Source: Luteibacter rhizovicinus DSM 16549
GTDB taxonomy: Bacteria; Pseudomonadota; Gammaproteobacteria; Xanthomonadales; Rhodanobacteraceae
NCBI RefSeq assembly: GCF_001887595.1
Contig: NZ_CP017480.1
Coordinates: 4,492,001 to 4,556,000 of the forward strand
Direction of reading: 5' to 3'
DNA length: 64,000 bases
Shown: positions 35,451-44,269 of the stretch, one piece after another
How the letters are laid out: each line of letters begins with the position of its first letter
How positions within the stretch are numbered: the first letter of the stretch is position 1
Translations under genes and position numbers: made by a program
The notes under the pieces: generated by a model
The model's database searches: none
What the model saw: only the letters and a program-made list of their open reading frames with translations
Told to the model about the DNA's origin: nothing

Positions 35451-37064
35451 TCAGAGATCCGCTTTGAGTGAGAAATGGATGCGAGTGTCGTGTGCCCGCG
35501 TGGCCTGCCCGTTGTTGAACGGATAGGCCACTTCGAACGCACCGGTGGCGATGTTGAAAATCTGGAAACGGGTACCGACGCCGACGCTGGAAAGGTCGTA
35601 GCTGGTAACGCGCGTGCTGCCGGCATCCGGATTGGCCGCGTCGATCAGCTGGGGCAAGGCGTTCATCAGCGCCAGACGCGCGGCGTCGGCGAAAACATGG
35701 AATCGCCAGTCGTTGACCCAACCGCCGATGTGCTGGGCGATCGAAGGCGTGCGGAATTCCAGCGAACCGATGACGCCGTGGTCGGCGGTCTCCTCGGCTT
35801 CGAGGTAGCCGCGAACCGTGCTGTCGCCGCCGGCCGCGTACTGTTCGCTGGATACCAGCGACGAGGTCGACAGCTGCAGGCCGAGGCGGCCCGCCAGGCT
35901 GAAGCCGTCTTCGAACAGCATCGTGTGGCCACCGTCGAACTTCACGTAGAAGAAGTTCTGCTTGGCCTTGTAGCGCTGGTTGTCGAAGGCCGCCGAGTCG
36001 CTGCCACCGGCACGGAAGCCGAAGGTGCCGCTCACGCCGATGCTGCTGGAGGAGCGTTCGCCGACCGACTGACCCTGGTAGCTGGCCACTACCGGGATAT
36101 AGGCGATCGGTGCCTTCGAGGTCTGCTCACCCAGGCTGATGTTCTGGTCGAAGTGCTTGCGCGTCACGCCCAGCGACAGCGACTGCGAGTACTCGCCATG
36201 CGTCGGCAGCGTACGCACGAAGGTGAAGCCGAAGGCGTTGCCCTTGCCCAGCACCGTGGTGCCGCCAACGGCATTGGCGTTGCTGTTGGACTTGTACGCG
36301 GAGGTGAGCACGCTCCAGTCGCTGCTCAGCGGAATCAGATAGGAGCCGGCCCAGACTTCCGCCGCGTTGCGATCCTGCGGCGCGACGATATACGTCAGCG
36401 ACGCCGACTGTCCCTTCTGGAACAGGTTGTCGTCGCGCACGCTGGCCACGGTGCGCAGCTCGGGCGTGTTGACGCTATGGTCGTTGTTGACCTCGAGGCT
36501 GGCGTGCAGCGGCGAGCTGTCGGTGACCTTGAGCGTCACGTCCATCGTCTGCGGCAGCTTGCCCGGCGCGAGCACCGGAACCACCTGCGCACCACCGCGC
36601 TTGTTCACGTCGGTGAGCTGCTGCTGGGCATCGGTGAAGTTCGGCACGTCGCCTTCGCGCAGCGCCGGCACGGCATCGCGGATGTCCTTGGGCGAGCGGT
36701 AGGTCGCGCCTTCCACGCGCACGCGGCCCACGGTGTTCTCGGTGACCTGGAAACGGACCACCCCACCCTTCACCTGCTGCGGCGGCAGGTCGACCACGAC
36801 GGACTGGTACCCGTGCGCCTGGTAAAGCTTCTGCAGCGCGTCCCGCGCGGCGCCCACGTCGTTCATCGACTTGCCGGGGCCGAGGAACGGATACACGGCC
36901 GTTTCGATATCCAGCGCTTGCAGTGTCGTGTTGCCATCGACGACGTACTCGTTGACGTCGAACGCGGTCGGCGCGTCCTGCGCCGCGGCGGCACCTGTCA
37001 GCGATAGCGAGATCGCCAGCGCCAGCGCGCGTGCGCCTCGCACCCATACTGCTCGTGTAGCCAC
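35451..37064 (-). CDS. TpsB outer-membrane transporter (ShlB/FhaC family)
   Basis: The pore of the two-partner secretion system, expected to export the 4010-residue TpsA. Two POTRA domains (about residues 45-195; YVVDGNTTLQALDIE and VRVEGATYRSPKDI) precede a 16-strand barrel with the family signature STVRGYLEAEE at about 400. The protein ends in SLKADL rather than an aromatic residue. The start is put at the GTG at 37064, because GGGGAAGG lies five bases before it; an ATG at 37088 in the same frame would add eight residues but has poor spacing. The signal peptide ends AAAAQD. It is first in the operon TpsB-ExbB-ExbD-TonB-porin-coiled coil-small protein-TpsA. The 110-bp gap before it should hold a promoter, possibly for the adjacent ECF sigma factor. 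Confidence 0.9.
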   Translation of the reverse strand: MATRAVWVRGARALALAISLSLTGAAAAQDAPTAFDVNEYVVDGNTTLQALDIETAVYPFLGPGKSMNDVGAARDALQKLYQAHGYQSVVVDLPPQQVKGGVVRFQVTENTVGRVRVEGATYRSPKDIRDAVPALREGDVPNFTDAQQQLTDVNKRGGAQVVPVLAPGKLPQTMDVTLKVTDSSPLHASLEVNNDHSVNTPELRTVASVRDDNLFQKGQSASLTYIVAPQDRNAAEVWAGSYLIPLSSDWSVLTSAYKSNSNANAVGGTTVLGKGNAFGFTFVRTLPTHGEYSQSLSLGVTRKHFDQNISLGEQTSKAPIAYIPVVASYQGQSVGERSSSSIGVSGTFGFRAGGSDSAAFDNQRYKAKQNFFYVKFDGGHTMLFEDGFSLAGRLGLQLSTSSLVSSEQYAAGGDSTVRGYLEAEETADHGVIGSLEFRTPSIAQHIGGWVNDWRFHVFADAARLALMNALPQLIDAANPDAGSTRVTSYDLSSVGVGTRFQIFNIATGAFEVAYPFNNGQATRAHDTRIHFSLKADL

Positions 37065-37175
37065 GCGGACCTTCCCCTGATGTTCCATCTGCCCTAAGGA
37101 CGCGTGGGCAGTGGCGGCACTGAACCGTTGTCACGAAAAATTCATGAGGCCGACGGTGCCGGCCCCGGGCGACAG

Positions 37176-38144
37176 TCAGCTCAACAACACCCAGCCACCA
37201 GGAAGGTGGGTAGCGTGCGCGCCATAGGCGTCTTCGATCAGCGTGGCCACGTCGGCCATCTGGTCCAGGGTGAAACGCGCATGCACGCGCCGCTCGCCGA
37301 GGGCACGGTCAGTAATGACGATGCGACCGGGGCGATAGCGATTGATGTCGGTGACGACGTCGGCCAGGGGCTGGTTGTCGTAGATCAGGACGCGATGCCT
37401 CCATGCGAGCGCGGTATCGGGGTTCACGGCCATCGCGGCGCCGAGGCCATCGGCGTCGAAGGCCAACTGCTGTGACGGCTTGACCAGGGTCTTCGTCGCG
37501 GCCCGTGCCAGCACGGCCTGCCCTTCGAGGCAGGTGACCGAGGACACGCCATCCACGCAACGCACGGCGAACAACGCGCCCGGGCCGGAGAGCACGCGGG
37601 CGTCGTCCAGTTCAACGACGAAGGGGGTGGTATGACTCGCGTCGATGCGGACGACCGCTTCGCCCGAGCGCAGGCGAAAGCCGGTGATCGCATTGCCCGA
37701 GGAACGCACGCCGATGTCCGTGGCGGTGTTCATTTCCAGCGCGACGCCTTGCGTCACGTCGACGTGCCGCTGTTCGCCGACAGCCGTGCGCAGCGTCGCA
37801 CCCGTGCCGCGTTGCCCGCCCATGTCGAAGCCATAACGGGCGACGACGACGGCAGCGACGGACGCCGCGATGGCCGACCCGAGGAAGGCGCGGCGACTCA
37901 TCCTCACCGCGTGACGTGGCGCCGGGCGCCCACCACGCGGCGCAGCGTCCTGGCGCCGGGCGATGGCCGGGCCGAGGTCGTGCCACATCTGCCGCGTGCG
38001 TGCGAAGGCTTCGGCGTGCTGCTCGCTCGCAAGGCACCAGCGACGAAACGCTTCGCCGTCCTCGCGGGTGGCCGTGCCCGAGGTCAGATGCACGAGCCAC
38101 GCCTGGGCCTGGCGCTCGCTCTCCTTGGTCTTGGTCGTGTCCAT
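37176..38144 (-). CDS. FecR-type transmembrane anti-sigma factor
   Basis: A 322-residue FecR-family regulator that holds the neighbouring sigma factor and receives a signal from the periplasm. It has a cytoplasmic DUF4880-type N-terminal domain (AQAWLVHLTSG, EAFRRWCLASEQHAEAF), a membrane segment (about 84-104), a FecR domain with FRLRSGEAVVRID, and a DUF4974-type end (VVTDINRYRPGRIVI) that in FecR proteins contacts the receptor's STN domain. The membrane segment starts with SRRAFLG, a twin-arginine motif, as known for E. coli FecR. Start: ATG 38144; a TTG at 38153 overlapping the sigma stop is also possible. In P. aeruginosa the matching protein would be VreR. Confidence 0.87.
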   Translation of the reverse strand: MDTTKTKESERQAQAWLVHLTSGTATREDGEAFRRWCLASEQHAEAFARTRQMWHDLGPAIARRQDAAPRGGRPAPRHAVRMSRRAFLGSAIAASVAAVVVARYGFDMGGQRGTGATLRTAVGEQRHVDVTQGVALEMNTATDIGVRSSGNAITGFRLRSGEAVVRIDASHTTPFVVELDDARVLSGPGALFAVRCVDGVSSVTCLEGQAVLARAATKTLVKPSQQLAFDADGLGAAMAVNPDTALAWRHRVLIYDNQPLADVVTDINRYRPGRIVITDRALGERRVHARFTLDQMADVATLIEDAYGAHATHLPGGWVLLS

Positions 38145-38149
38145 ACCGC

Positions 38150-38686
38150 TCAAGACGGATCTCCCGCCCCGGGACCGAACCGCTGTACCGATTTTCTGCC
38201 TACTTTTGTGGCACAGGTCTCAAGAGCCTTCTTCAGTTCCTTGCCGACCATGCGCACGGAGATGCCGTGACGCGCCGCGATTTCCACCTGCGGCAGCTCG
38301 TCGATCCGTGCCGCGATGAGGATCTCGCGCTGGCGACGGGTGAGCATGTCCAGGGCCAGGCCCAGCGCCGCGATGTCCTGCTGCGACGAAAGCACGGTGG
38401 GTGGATCGAGATGATCGTCCGCACCCTGGATCAGGTCATCGACTTCCTCGCCCGTGAGCAGCCGGCCGGAGGAACGATGATGATCCGCGGCCATGTTGAG
38501 GGCCATGCGGAACAGATAACCGGTCGGGTGCGTGGCGCGCTCGGCATCGGGATCGAGCCGCTCGACGCGCAGGTAGGTCTCCTGCAATACGTCGTCGACG
38601 AGATCGTCCGAACGCAGACGGCGACGCAGCCGACGGCGGAAGTCTTCGTAGTTGGCGAGGAACAGCCCGAGCATCGTGGTGTCCAC
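38150..38686 (-). CDS. FecI-type ECF sigma factor
   Basis: A 178-residue ECF sigma factor. Region 2 (about 15-75) has DDLVDDVLQETYLRVERLD and GYLFRMALNMAADHHR. Region 4 (about 115-165) has MLTRRQREILIAARIDELPQVEIAARHGISVRMV, the DNA-binding helix-turn-helix. The start is the GTG at 38686: GGGAGAG lies five bases before it and the codon is 1 bp from the stop of the upstream STN gene, a coupled arrangement; an ATG at 38674 would lose four residues. It is the middle gene of an STN-sigma-FecR operon, the order of vreA-vreI-vreR, and probably controls the TPS/type II island. Confidence 0.88.
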   Translation of the reverse strand: MDTTMLGLFLANYEDFRRRLRRRLRSDDLVDDVLQETYLRVERLDPDAERATHPTGYLFRMALNMAADHHRSSGRLLTGEEVDDLIQGADDHLDPPTVLSSQQDIAALGLALDMLTRRQREILIAARIDELPQVEIAARHGISVRMVGKELKKALETCATKVGRKSVQRFGPGAGDPS

Positions 38687-38687
38687 G

Positions 38688-39398
38688 TCAGCTCTCCCAC
38701 TCGCGCGAACCGGCACAGCGCGATGCGCCGGAAGCCGACGGCGTTAGCAGAACTGTCACAGGGCTGAAACGGGACGTAGACGCTGGCAAGCGCACCCCGC
38801 GTAGCGTCGACACGACGCGCGCGTCGCGCTGCGGGTCATCCGACGGCGCCAGTGCGGACACGCGCCCGATGACGCCTGCGGCGTCGATCCACACCTGCAT
38901 GGCCAGGCGAAAGCTACCCGGACGCGTCGCTGCGTGCGCGCAGAGCGCAGCCTCGATCGCCACCTGGATCACCGCGGCACCGTGCTCGTCGAGCGCAGGA
39001 AACTCATCGTGCGTGGCGACGCCGGACACGGCCGGCACCTCGGCATCGGTCGTCGGATCGGCGGTGACGGTGAACGCGCTCATCGAGGCGAAATGAGCGC
39101 TGAGGCCCGTTCCCACGAGCAAAACACGTAGCGCATCACGTGCGCCGGCGACACCATGGATACCCGGTGACGAGCGACCCGCGACAAGGGAATCGTCGAA
39201 CAGCACGGCAATGCCCGTCGCTTCGCTATAACCGCGGAGCGCGGTAGCGAGCGGCTGTGCGTCGATGTCGAAGCGCGTTGGCGCATGCGTTTCTTCCGAC
39301 CCCTGTGAAGCGTCCGCCGGGGTCCGCGCCTGCGCCGCGAGGAGCGGCGATGCGAGCAGGATCGAGCACGCGACCAGCGCGAAAACGCAGCGTGTCAC
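38688..39398 (-). CDS. Free-standing STN-domain signalling protein (VreA-like)
   Basis: A 236-residue periplasmic protein. After a signal peptide (FALVACSILLASPLLAAQA) comes an STN domain (about 43-95: TRFDIDAQPLATALRGYSEATGIAVLFDD, with ARDALRVLLVGTGLSAHF). This is the domain that TonB-dependent receptors use to signal to FecR. No receptor plug or barrel follows; the C-terminal half (about 120-236: EAALCAHAATRPGSFRLAMQVWIDAAGVIGRV) resembles a TonB C-terminal fold. This build is that of VreA of P. aeruginosa. The start is put at the GTG at 39398, preceded by AAGGA; ATGs at 39404 and 39416 are in frame but badly spaced. A Pho-box cluster lies about 70-120 bp upstream. Confidence 0.78.
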   Translation of the reverse strand: MTRCVFALVACSILLASPLLAAQARTPADASQGSEETHAPTRFDIDAQPLATALRGYSEATGIAVLFDDSLVAGRSSPGIHGVAGARDALRVLLVGTGLSAHFASMSAFTVTADPTTDAEVPAVSGVATHDEFPALDEHGAAVIQVAIEAALCAHAATRPGSFRLAMQVWIDAAGVIGRVSALAPSDDPQRDARVVSTLRGVRLPASTSRFSPVTVLLTPSASGASRCAGSREWES

Positions 39399-39464
39399 GG
39401 TCATTCCTTCGCGCATGGGCGTACGGGACGGGGACTTGTCTCGTGGGAAGGCTAGGCGCGGCAA

Positions 39465-39516
39465 ATGACACAACCGCGCTGTTTCCGTGACAAAGTTAGT
39501 GACAAAGCCATGACAA
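39465..39516 (-). promoter_or_regulatory. Pho-box cluster before the STN-sigma-FecR operon
   Basis: On the minus strand TTGTCAT-GGCT-TTGTCAC (39516-39499) is a full PhoB box: two 7-mers 11 bp apart, differing from CTGTCAT/CTGTCAC only in the first, weakly conserved base. A third TTGTCAC lies at 39493-39487 (12-bp step) and a GTGTCAT at 39471-39465, another 22 bp (2 x 11) on. TAGCCT 10 bp beyond the last repeat could be the -10 element. The gene starts at 39398. Confidence 0.65.
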
Positions 39517-39585
39517 CAGCCTCGCCACTTACGTAGGGCGCGCCGCACGTGCTATTCAGCGCAACGACGACTCAGGGAATGATGT

Positions 39586-39954
39586 ATGCGTATTCGGCAG
39601 ATGGTGTTCGTACTGACCATGGCGGCAACGTCTGGTGCCTCCGCGCAGGAGACGAAAAGCGTGGTCACCCTGCCCGGCGTGCACGCATCGGCGACGCCGG
39701 GCTGCGTCGAGCACGGCAGCAACGACGGCACGAGCCTGTCCTACGCCTGCCTCAACCAGCTGGTCGCCAGCAGCGCGACTCCGGTACCCCTGCCCAGGGA
39801 CGCGGACATCACCAAGCGCCCCACCAACAGCTTGGGCCTGTACAACGCCAACAGCCTCAGCCACCGCATGGGCCCGAACCTGGGCATCTCGGTCCAGCCC
39901 TACCGACCGAAGGTCACCTACCCCACCCCGTTAGCCCCAACCCCAGCTCGGTAA
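39586..39954 (+). CDS. Small exported protein of unknown function
   Basis: A 122-residue protein with a signal peptide (MVFVLTMAATSGASA-QE). The mature part has only two cysteines (GCVEHGS and YACLNQL), likely a disulfide, and a Pro-rich, probably disordered end (PYRPKVTYPTPLAPTPAR). AGGGA precedes the ATG at 39586 with good spacing. I know no family; the second half (NSLGLYNANSLSHRMGPNLG) is Asn/Gly/Ser rich. It is divergent from the STN-sigma-FecR operon and shares the Pho-box interval, so it may belong to the same response (inference). Confidence 0.65.
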   Translation: MRIRQMVFVLTMAATSGASAQETKSVVTLPGVHASATPGCVEHGSNDGTSLSYACLNQLVASSATPVPLPRDADITKRPTNSLGLYNANSLSHRMGPNLGISVQPYRPKVTYPTPLAPTPAR

Positions 39955-39966
39955 CAGCCGCTTCTT

Positions 39967-40047
39967 GTGGGAGCCGATTCATCGGCGATCCCGCGGCAGC
40001 GGGCCAGGTTGCGGCAAGCACCCTATCGCCGCTGAAGCGGCTCCCAC
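39967..40047. repeat. REP-like inverted pair on the downstream side of gspD copy 2
   Basis: GTGGGAGCCGATTCATCGGC and the inverse CGCTGAAGCGGCTCCCAC enclose tcccgcggcagcgggcc and gcaagcacccta. It ends 17 bp from the stop codon of the second gspD. A matching pair lies on the other side of that gene at 42558-42638. Confidence 0.85.
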
Positions 40048-40064
40048 ATAGAACTCCCGCCACC

Positions 40065-42407
40065 TCAGGGATGCAACGGCACCGTCACCGTCGGCTCGGC
40101 GGCGCGCGGCTTGGCCGGCGACTCCCGATACGGCTGCAGCGATTCGAACTTGCGCTGGTACTCGTCGGTGATCTGCTTCGCGTCTTCGCCATTGGTGATG
40201 ACGCGCGGTGTGATCAGCACGATCAGCTCGGTGCGGTTCCGGCTGCGCGTGGTCGAACCGAACAGGCGTCCGAAGACGGGAATGCGGTTCAACCCCGGAA
40301 TACCGGTATCGGTGGTGCCCTCGTCCTGCTTGATCAAACCACCGAGCAACACCGTCTGCCCGCTCTGCACGGCCACCTGGGTGGCGACCTCGCGCTGCTG
40401 GATCGGAAAGTTGCCGGTCGTGATGTCCTTCTGACCCGGCGCGCTCACCACCTGGTTGATGTTGAGGTACACCAGGCCACCCGGATTCACGCGCGGACGC
40501 ACGTTGAGGATCACACCGGTGTCCTTGTACTCCACCTGGCCGATCGTGTTGTCCGTGTTCGCGCCGGTGTTGACGAAGGTCTGCGTGATCGGAATCTGGT
40601 CGCCGACCTGGATGTGCGCCTTCTGGTTGTTCAGCACCACCAGCGATGGCGCGGACAACGTCTTCGTATTGCCACTGGTCTCCATCGCCTTCAGCGCGAC
40701 GGACAGGTTGTTGTTGACGAACGAGTAGAAGAAGCTGTCCGTGGTCGGGTTGTAGACGTTGCCGCCGCTACCGAGTGCCCACTGTTGCTGGTTGCCCGGC
40801 TGGCCCACCGACCCGTTCTTGCCGCCGACGAGACCTTCCAGATACCACTGCACACCAAACTGGAAGTTGCCGGTCAGGGCCACTTCGAGGATGCGCGTTT
40901 CGATCTGCACCTGCAGCGGCACGGCATCGAGGCGCTTGATCGCCTGCTCGATCTCCGCCCACTGCGCCGGGCGGCAACGCACCATCAGCTGGTTATTCGA
41001 ATCCACCGAGGTGATACGCACGCCCTCGTCGGTCGTGATCGCGCCGGTATGTGAGCGATGCGAATTGTCGTCGTCACCGAAGCCACTGCCGGCAAAGCCG
41101 CTCTGCGAACCGTTGATCGACGAACCGCCGCCGCTACCGAAACCCGACGACGAGCCGTTGATGCCGTTGCCGCCGGTCGTATTGAGGTAACCGCCAGACG
41201 ACGAGGACGAGGAGCCACTGCCGAACGTGCCCGAGCTGTTGCCGAAGCCGGAGCCGGAACCGTTACGCGAATCGCTGTCGCCACCGAGCGTGCCCGAGCT
41301 CAGCCCCGGACCGACCTTGCCGCCGCGATCGCCCGAGCGGCCACCACTGGAGCCACCGCCGTAGATGTCGGAGAGGTAATCGGCCAGGTCGGACGCCTGT
41401 ACGTTGCGCACGTCATAGACGTAGAGCTGCGCTTCGTTGCCGCCGCCATGGTCGATGCGATCGATCCAGCTGCGCACTTCGTCCAGGTACGCCGGCTGCG
41501 GACTGATCACCACCAGCGAATTGGTCCGCTCGATGGGAATGAAACGCAGCAGGCCCGCCATCGGCGTATTGCCCTTGTCGCCGAACAGCTTGTCGAGCAT
41601 CGGCGTAAGGTCCTTGACCTCCGCGCGCTGCAGGCTGAACACGCCCACGGACATGCCGCGCAACCAGTCCACGTCGAAGGTGGCCACGGTGCGCTGGTAG
41701 TTCTCCAGCTCGCTCGGCGTGCCGGCCATGACCAGCACGTTGCGCGTGGGGTCGGCGAGCAGCACGGCATCGGCGCGCGCGAACGGCTTGATCAGCTTCT
41801 GCATCTCCGTCGCGGAGATGAAGTGCAAGGGGAAGAGCCGCGCCTGAAGGCCACCGGCCGGCGCGTTCGCGCCGATGCTCGGCACGAGGTTGCCGGCGAC
41901 GGCGTCCTTTGCGGGCATCACCACGTAACGGCCATTGCTGTGGACCAGCGCGTTGCCCGTCCACGACAGCAGGGTCTCCAGGATCGGCAAGGCCTGCTCG
42001 GCCGTGACCGGCTGGGAGGTCGAGAAGGACACGTTGCCCTGCACGCCCGGCACGATCGAATAGTTTTCATGCAGCAGATCGCCGAGGATCGCCTTGACCA
42101 CCGACTCGACCGGCTGGTTCTCGAAATTGAAGGTCACCGTGCCCGCGCCTTCGGCGACCGGGGTCGGCTTCGCCAGGCCGACGGCCTTGACGAACTCGCC
42201 CGTGCCCGTCGTCACTTCCGGCGCAGCCACGCTCGGCGCGGCCGGGTTGGTGCTGGGGAGGATCACCGACCGAGGTGCGGGTTTTTCGGTGCCGGCCATG
42301 GCTTCGCGCTGCAACGCCCCGTCGTCGCGCGGCTGAGGCAGGGTCGAGCATCCGGCCAGCGCTATCGCGAGCGCCACGGCGCCGGTCAGCTTACGTCTCT
42401 GCGTCAA
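40065..42407 (-). CDS. gspD: Type II secretion secretin GspD, copy 2
   Basis: A 780-residue secretin, paralogue of the protein encoded at 10272-12551, with about 90 % identity in every domain except a Gly/Ser-rich insert (about residues 350-480). Domains are N0-N3 (about 85-495) and the secretin core (about 535-765, GVILNVRPRVNPGG, LLGGLIKQDE, GIPGLNRIPVFGRLFG). The start is put at the TTG at 42407: GGGAG lies eight bases before it, and the product then begins LTQRRKLTGAVALAIALAGC, a compact lipoprotein signal. A GTG at 42449 is in frame but unsupported. No other type II gene is adjacent. The gene is bracketed by REP pairs at 39967-40047 and 42558-42638. Confidence 0.9.
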   Translation of the reverse strand: MTQRRKLTGAVALAIALAGCSTLPQPRDDGALQREAMAGTEKPAPRSVILPSTNPAAPSVAAPEVTTGTGEFVKAVGLAKPTPVAEGAGTVTFNFENQPVESVVKAILGDLLHENYSIVPGVQGNVSFSTSQPVTAEQALPILETLLSWTGNALVHSNGRYVVMPAKDAVAGNLVPSIGANAPAGGLQARLFPLHFISATEMQKLIKPFARADAVLLADPTRNVLVMAGTPSELENYQRTVATFDVDWLRGMSVGVFSLQRAEVKDLTPMLDKLFGDKGNTPMAGLLRFIPIERTNSLVVISPQPAYLDEVRSWIDRIDHGGGNEAQLYVYDVRNVQASDLADYLSDIYGGGSSGGRSGDRGGKVGPGLSSGTLGGDSDSRNGSGSGFGNSSGTFGSGSSSSSSGGYLNTTGGNGINGSSSGFGSGGGSSINGSQSGFAGSGFGDDDNSHRSHTGAITTDEGVRITSVDSNNQLMVRCRPAQWAEIEQAIKRLDAVPLQVQIETRILEVALTGNFQFGVQWYLEGLVGGKNGSVGQPGNQQQWALGSGGNVYNPTTDSFFYSFVNNNLSVALKAMETSGNTKTLSAPSLVVLNNQKAHIQVGDQIPITQTFVNTGANTDNTIGQVEYKDTGVILNVRPRVNPGGLVYLNINQVVSAPGQKDITTGNFPIQQREVATQVAVQSGQTVLLGGLIKQDEGTTDTGIPGLNRIPVFGRLFGSTTRSRNRTELIVLITPRVITNGEDAKQITDEYQRKFESLQPYRESPAKPRAAEPTVTVPLHP

Positions 42408-42557
42408 ACAACGTACTCCCTGATTGGTCGCAAAAAGGCCGCCGCGCACGCGGCAGCCCTCTCGATTGCGCCAACTCTAAAGGGAGGCTCCCACTCAGCG
42501 CTAGTTCTTACGTCTCAAGCCGTGAAGCAAGTCCGCTCGGAAGACAGCCTGGTCCAT

Positions 42558-42638
42558 GTCGGAGCCGCTTCAGCGGCGATAACCAGGCCGCGATCATCTG
42601 GCCCGCTGCCGCGGGATCGCCGATGAATCGGCTCCCAC
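42558..42638. repeat. REP-like inverted pair on the upstream side of gspD copy 2
   Basis: GTCGGAGCCGCTTCAGCGGC faces CCGATGAATCGGCTCCCAC across a spacer containing ggcccgctgccgcggga. It lies 6 bp beyond the gnd stop codon and 150 bp before the start of the second gspD. Confidence 0.85.
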
Positions 42639-42644
42639 ATGGCT

Positions 42645-44057
42645 CTACTCAGCCCACTCGGCGTGGAAACTGCCCTTTTCGTCCACCCGCTCGAAGGTAT
42701 GGGCCCCGAAGAAGTCGCGCTGGGCCTGGATGAGATTGGCCGGCAGACGCTCGGCCCGATAGCTGTCGTAGTAGGCGATGGCCGCGGAGAAACCGGGCAC
42801 CGGCACGCCCACCCGAACCGCCTCGGCGACCACTTCGCGCAGCGCGCCCTGGTAGTTCTGCACGATATCGCGGAAGTACGGGTCGAGAAGCAGGTTCTTG
42901 ACGTCGCCGTCGTTCTTGTAGGCGTCGGTGATTTTCTGCAGGAAGCGGGCGCGGATGATGCAGCCGGCGCGGAAGATCTTGGCAATGGCGCCGTAGTCCA
43001 GCTTCCAGTCGTTCTCGTCCGAGGCCGCGCGCAGCTGGGCAAATCCCTGGGCATACGAGATGAGCTTGCTCATGTAGAGGGCGCGACGGACCGACTCCTT
43101 GAACGCCGAACGGTCACCCGAGAACTTCTCGGCCTTCGGCCCGGCCAGTTGCTTGCTCGCGGCCACGCGCTCCTCCTTCAGGGAGGACAGCCCGCGGGCG
43201 AACACGGACTCCGTGATCAGGGTGAGCGGGACGCCGAGATCGAGCGCGCTCTGGCTGGTCCACTTACCGGTGCCCTTCTGCGCTGCCCGGTCGAGGATCA
43301 TGTCGACAAGCATCTTGTCGCTCTTGTCGTCTTTCTTGGTGAAGATCTTCGACGTGATCTCGATCAGGAAGCTATCGAGCTCGCCCTCGTTCCATTCGCT
43401 GTAGACATCCGCCAGCGACTGATTGTCGAGGCCGAGCACGTGCTTGAGCACGGCGTAGCTCTCGGAGATGAGCTGCATGTCGCCATATTCGATGCCGTTG
43501 TGCACCATTTTCACGTAATGACCGGCCCCGCCCGGGCCGATATAGGTGACGCAGGGCTCCCCATCCGGCGCCTTCGCGGCGATCTCGGTGAGGATGGGTG
43601 CGACCAGGTCGTACGCGTCGCGCGGACCGCCGGGCATGATCGACGGACCCTTCAGCGCACCCTCCTCGCCACCGGACACGCCGGTACCGATGAAGTGCAA
43701 GCCGTCCTTCGCCAGCTCCTCGCCACGGCGCACCGTGTCCTTGTAGTAGGTGTTGCCGCCGTCGATAAGGATGTCGCCCTTGTCCAGCAAGGGGCGCAAC
43801 TGCTCGATCACCGCATCGGTGCCCTTGCCAGCCTGCACCATCAGCAGGATACGGCGGGGTTTTTCAAGAGAGTCGACGAACTCTTCGAGCGAGTACGTCG
43901 GCACGAGTTGCTTGTCCTTGCTCTCGGACATCACCTCGTCGGTCTTTTCCTTACTTCGATTGAAGATGGAAACGGCGTGTCCACGGCTTTCGATATTCCA
44001 GGCCAGGTTGCGACCCATGACGGCCATGCCGATCACGCCAATCTTCTGCTTGCTCAC
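42645..44057 (-). CDS. gnd: 6-phosphogluconate dehydrogenase (decarboxylating)
   Basis: A 470-residue enzyme of the pentose phosphate pathway: 6-phosphogluconate + NADP+ to ribulose 5-phosphate + CO2 + NADPH. Visible are the Rossmann start [14 protein letters not shown], the substrate/catalytic segments [21 protein letters not shown] and [21 protein letters not shown] (catalytic Lys, and the Asn and Glu of the active site), and the C-terminal [12 protein letters not shown]. Length agrees with the E. coli type (468). The start is the GTG at 44057, with GGAGG five bases before it; the frame upstream is not conserved. Confidence 0.95.
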   Translation of the reverse strand: MSKQKIGVIGMAVMGRNLAWNIESRGHAVSIFNRSKEKTDEVMSESKDKQLVPTYSLEEFVDSLEKPRRILLMVQAGKGTDAVIEQLRPLLDKGDILIDGGNTYYKDTVRRGEELAKDGLHFIGTGVSGGEEGALKGPSIMPGGPRDAYDLVAPILTEIAAKAPDGEPCVTYIGPGGAGHYVKMVHNGIEYGDMQLISESYAVLKHVLGLDNQSLADVYSEWNEGELDSFLIEITSKIFTKKDDKSDKMLVDMILDRAAQKGTGKWTSQSALDLGVPLTLITESVFARGLSSLKEERVAASKQLAGPKAEKFSGDRSAFKESVRRALYMSKLISYAQGFAQLRAASDENDWKLDYGAIAKIFRAGCIIRARFLQKITDAYKNDGDVKNLLLDPYFRDIVQNYQGALREVVAEAVRVGVPVPGFSAAIAYYDSYRAERLPANLIQAQRDFFGAHTFERVDEKGSFHAEWAE

Positions 44058-44269
44058 GAGAACCTCCAGGTTGGGGAATTGCGGGAGACGGGCCTTCGGA
44101 AACCTGTCAATCAAACCGCAGACCGGGCATCAGTTCTTGTCCGAATACGACTTTGCTGCCCAGCACCATGGACGAGCGTGAACCCACGAAGGACCACGGG
44201 ACGTGATGGCGCTCGGCTATGATGGCGGGCGAACCGGCGGCGGGACCGCCCGGATGGACTCGACAACGC

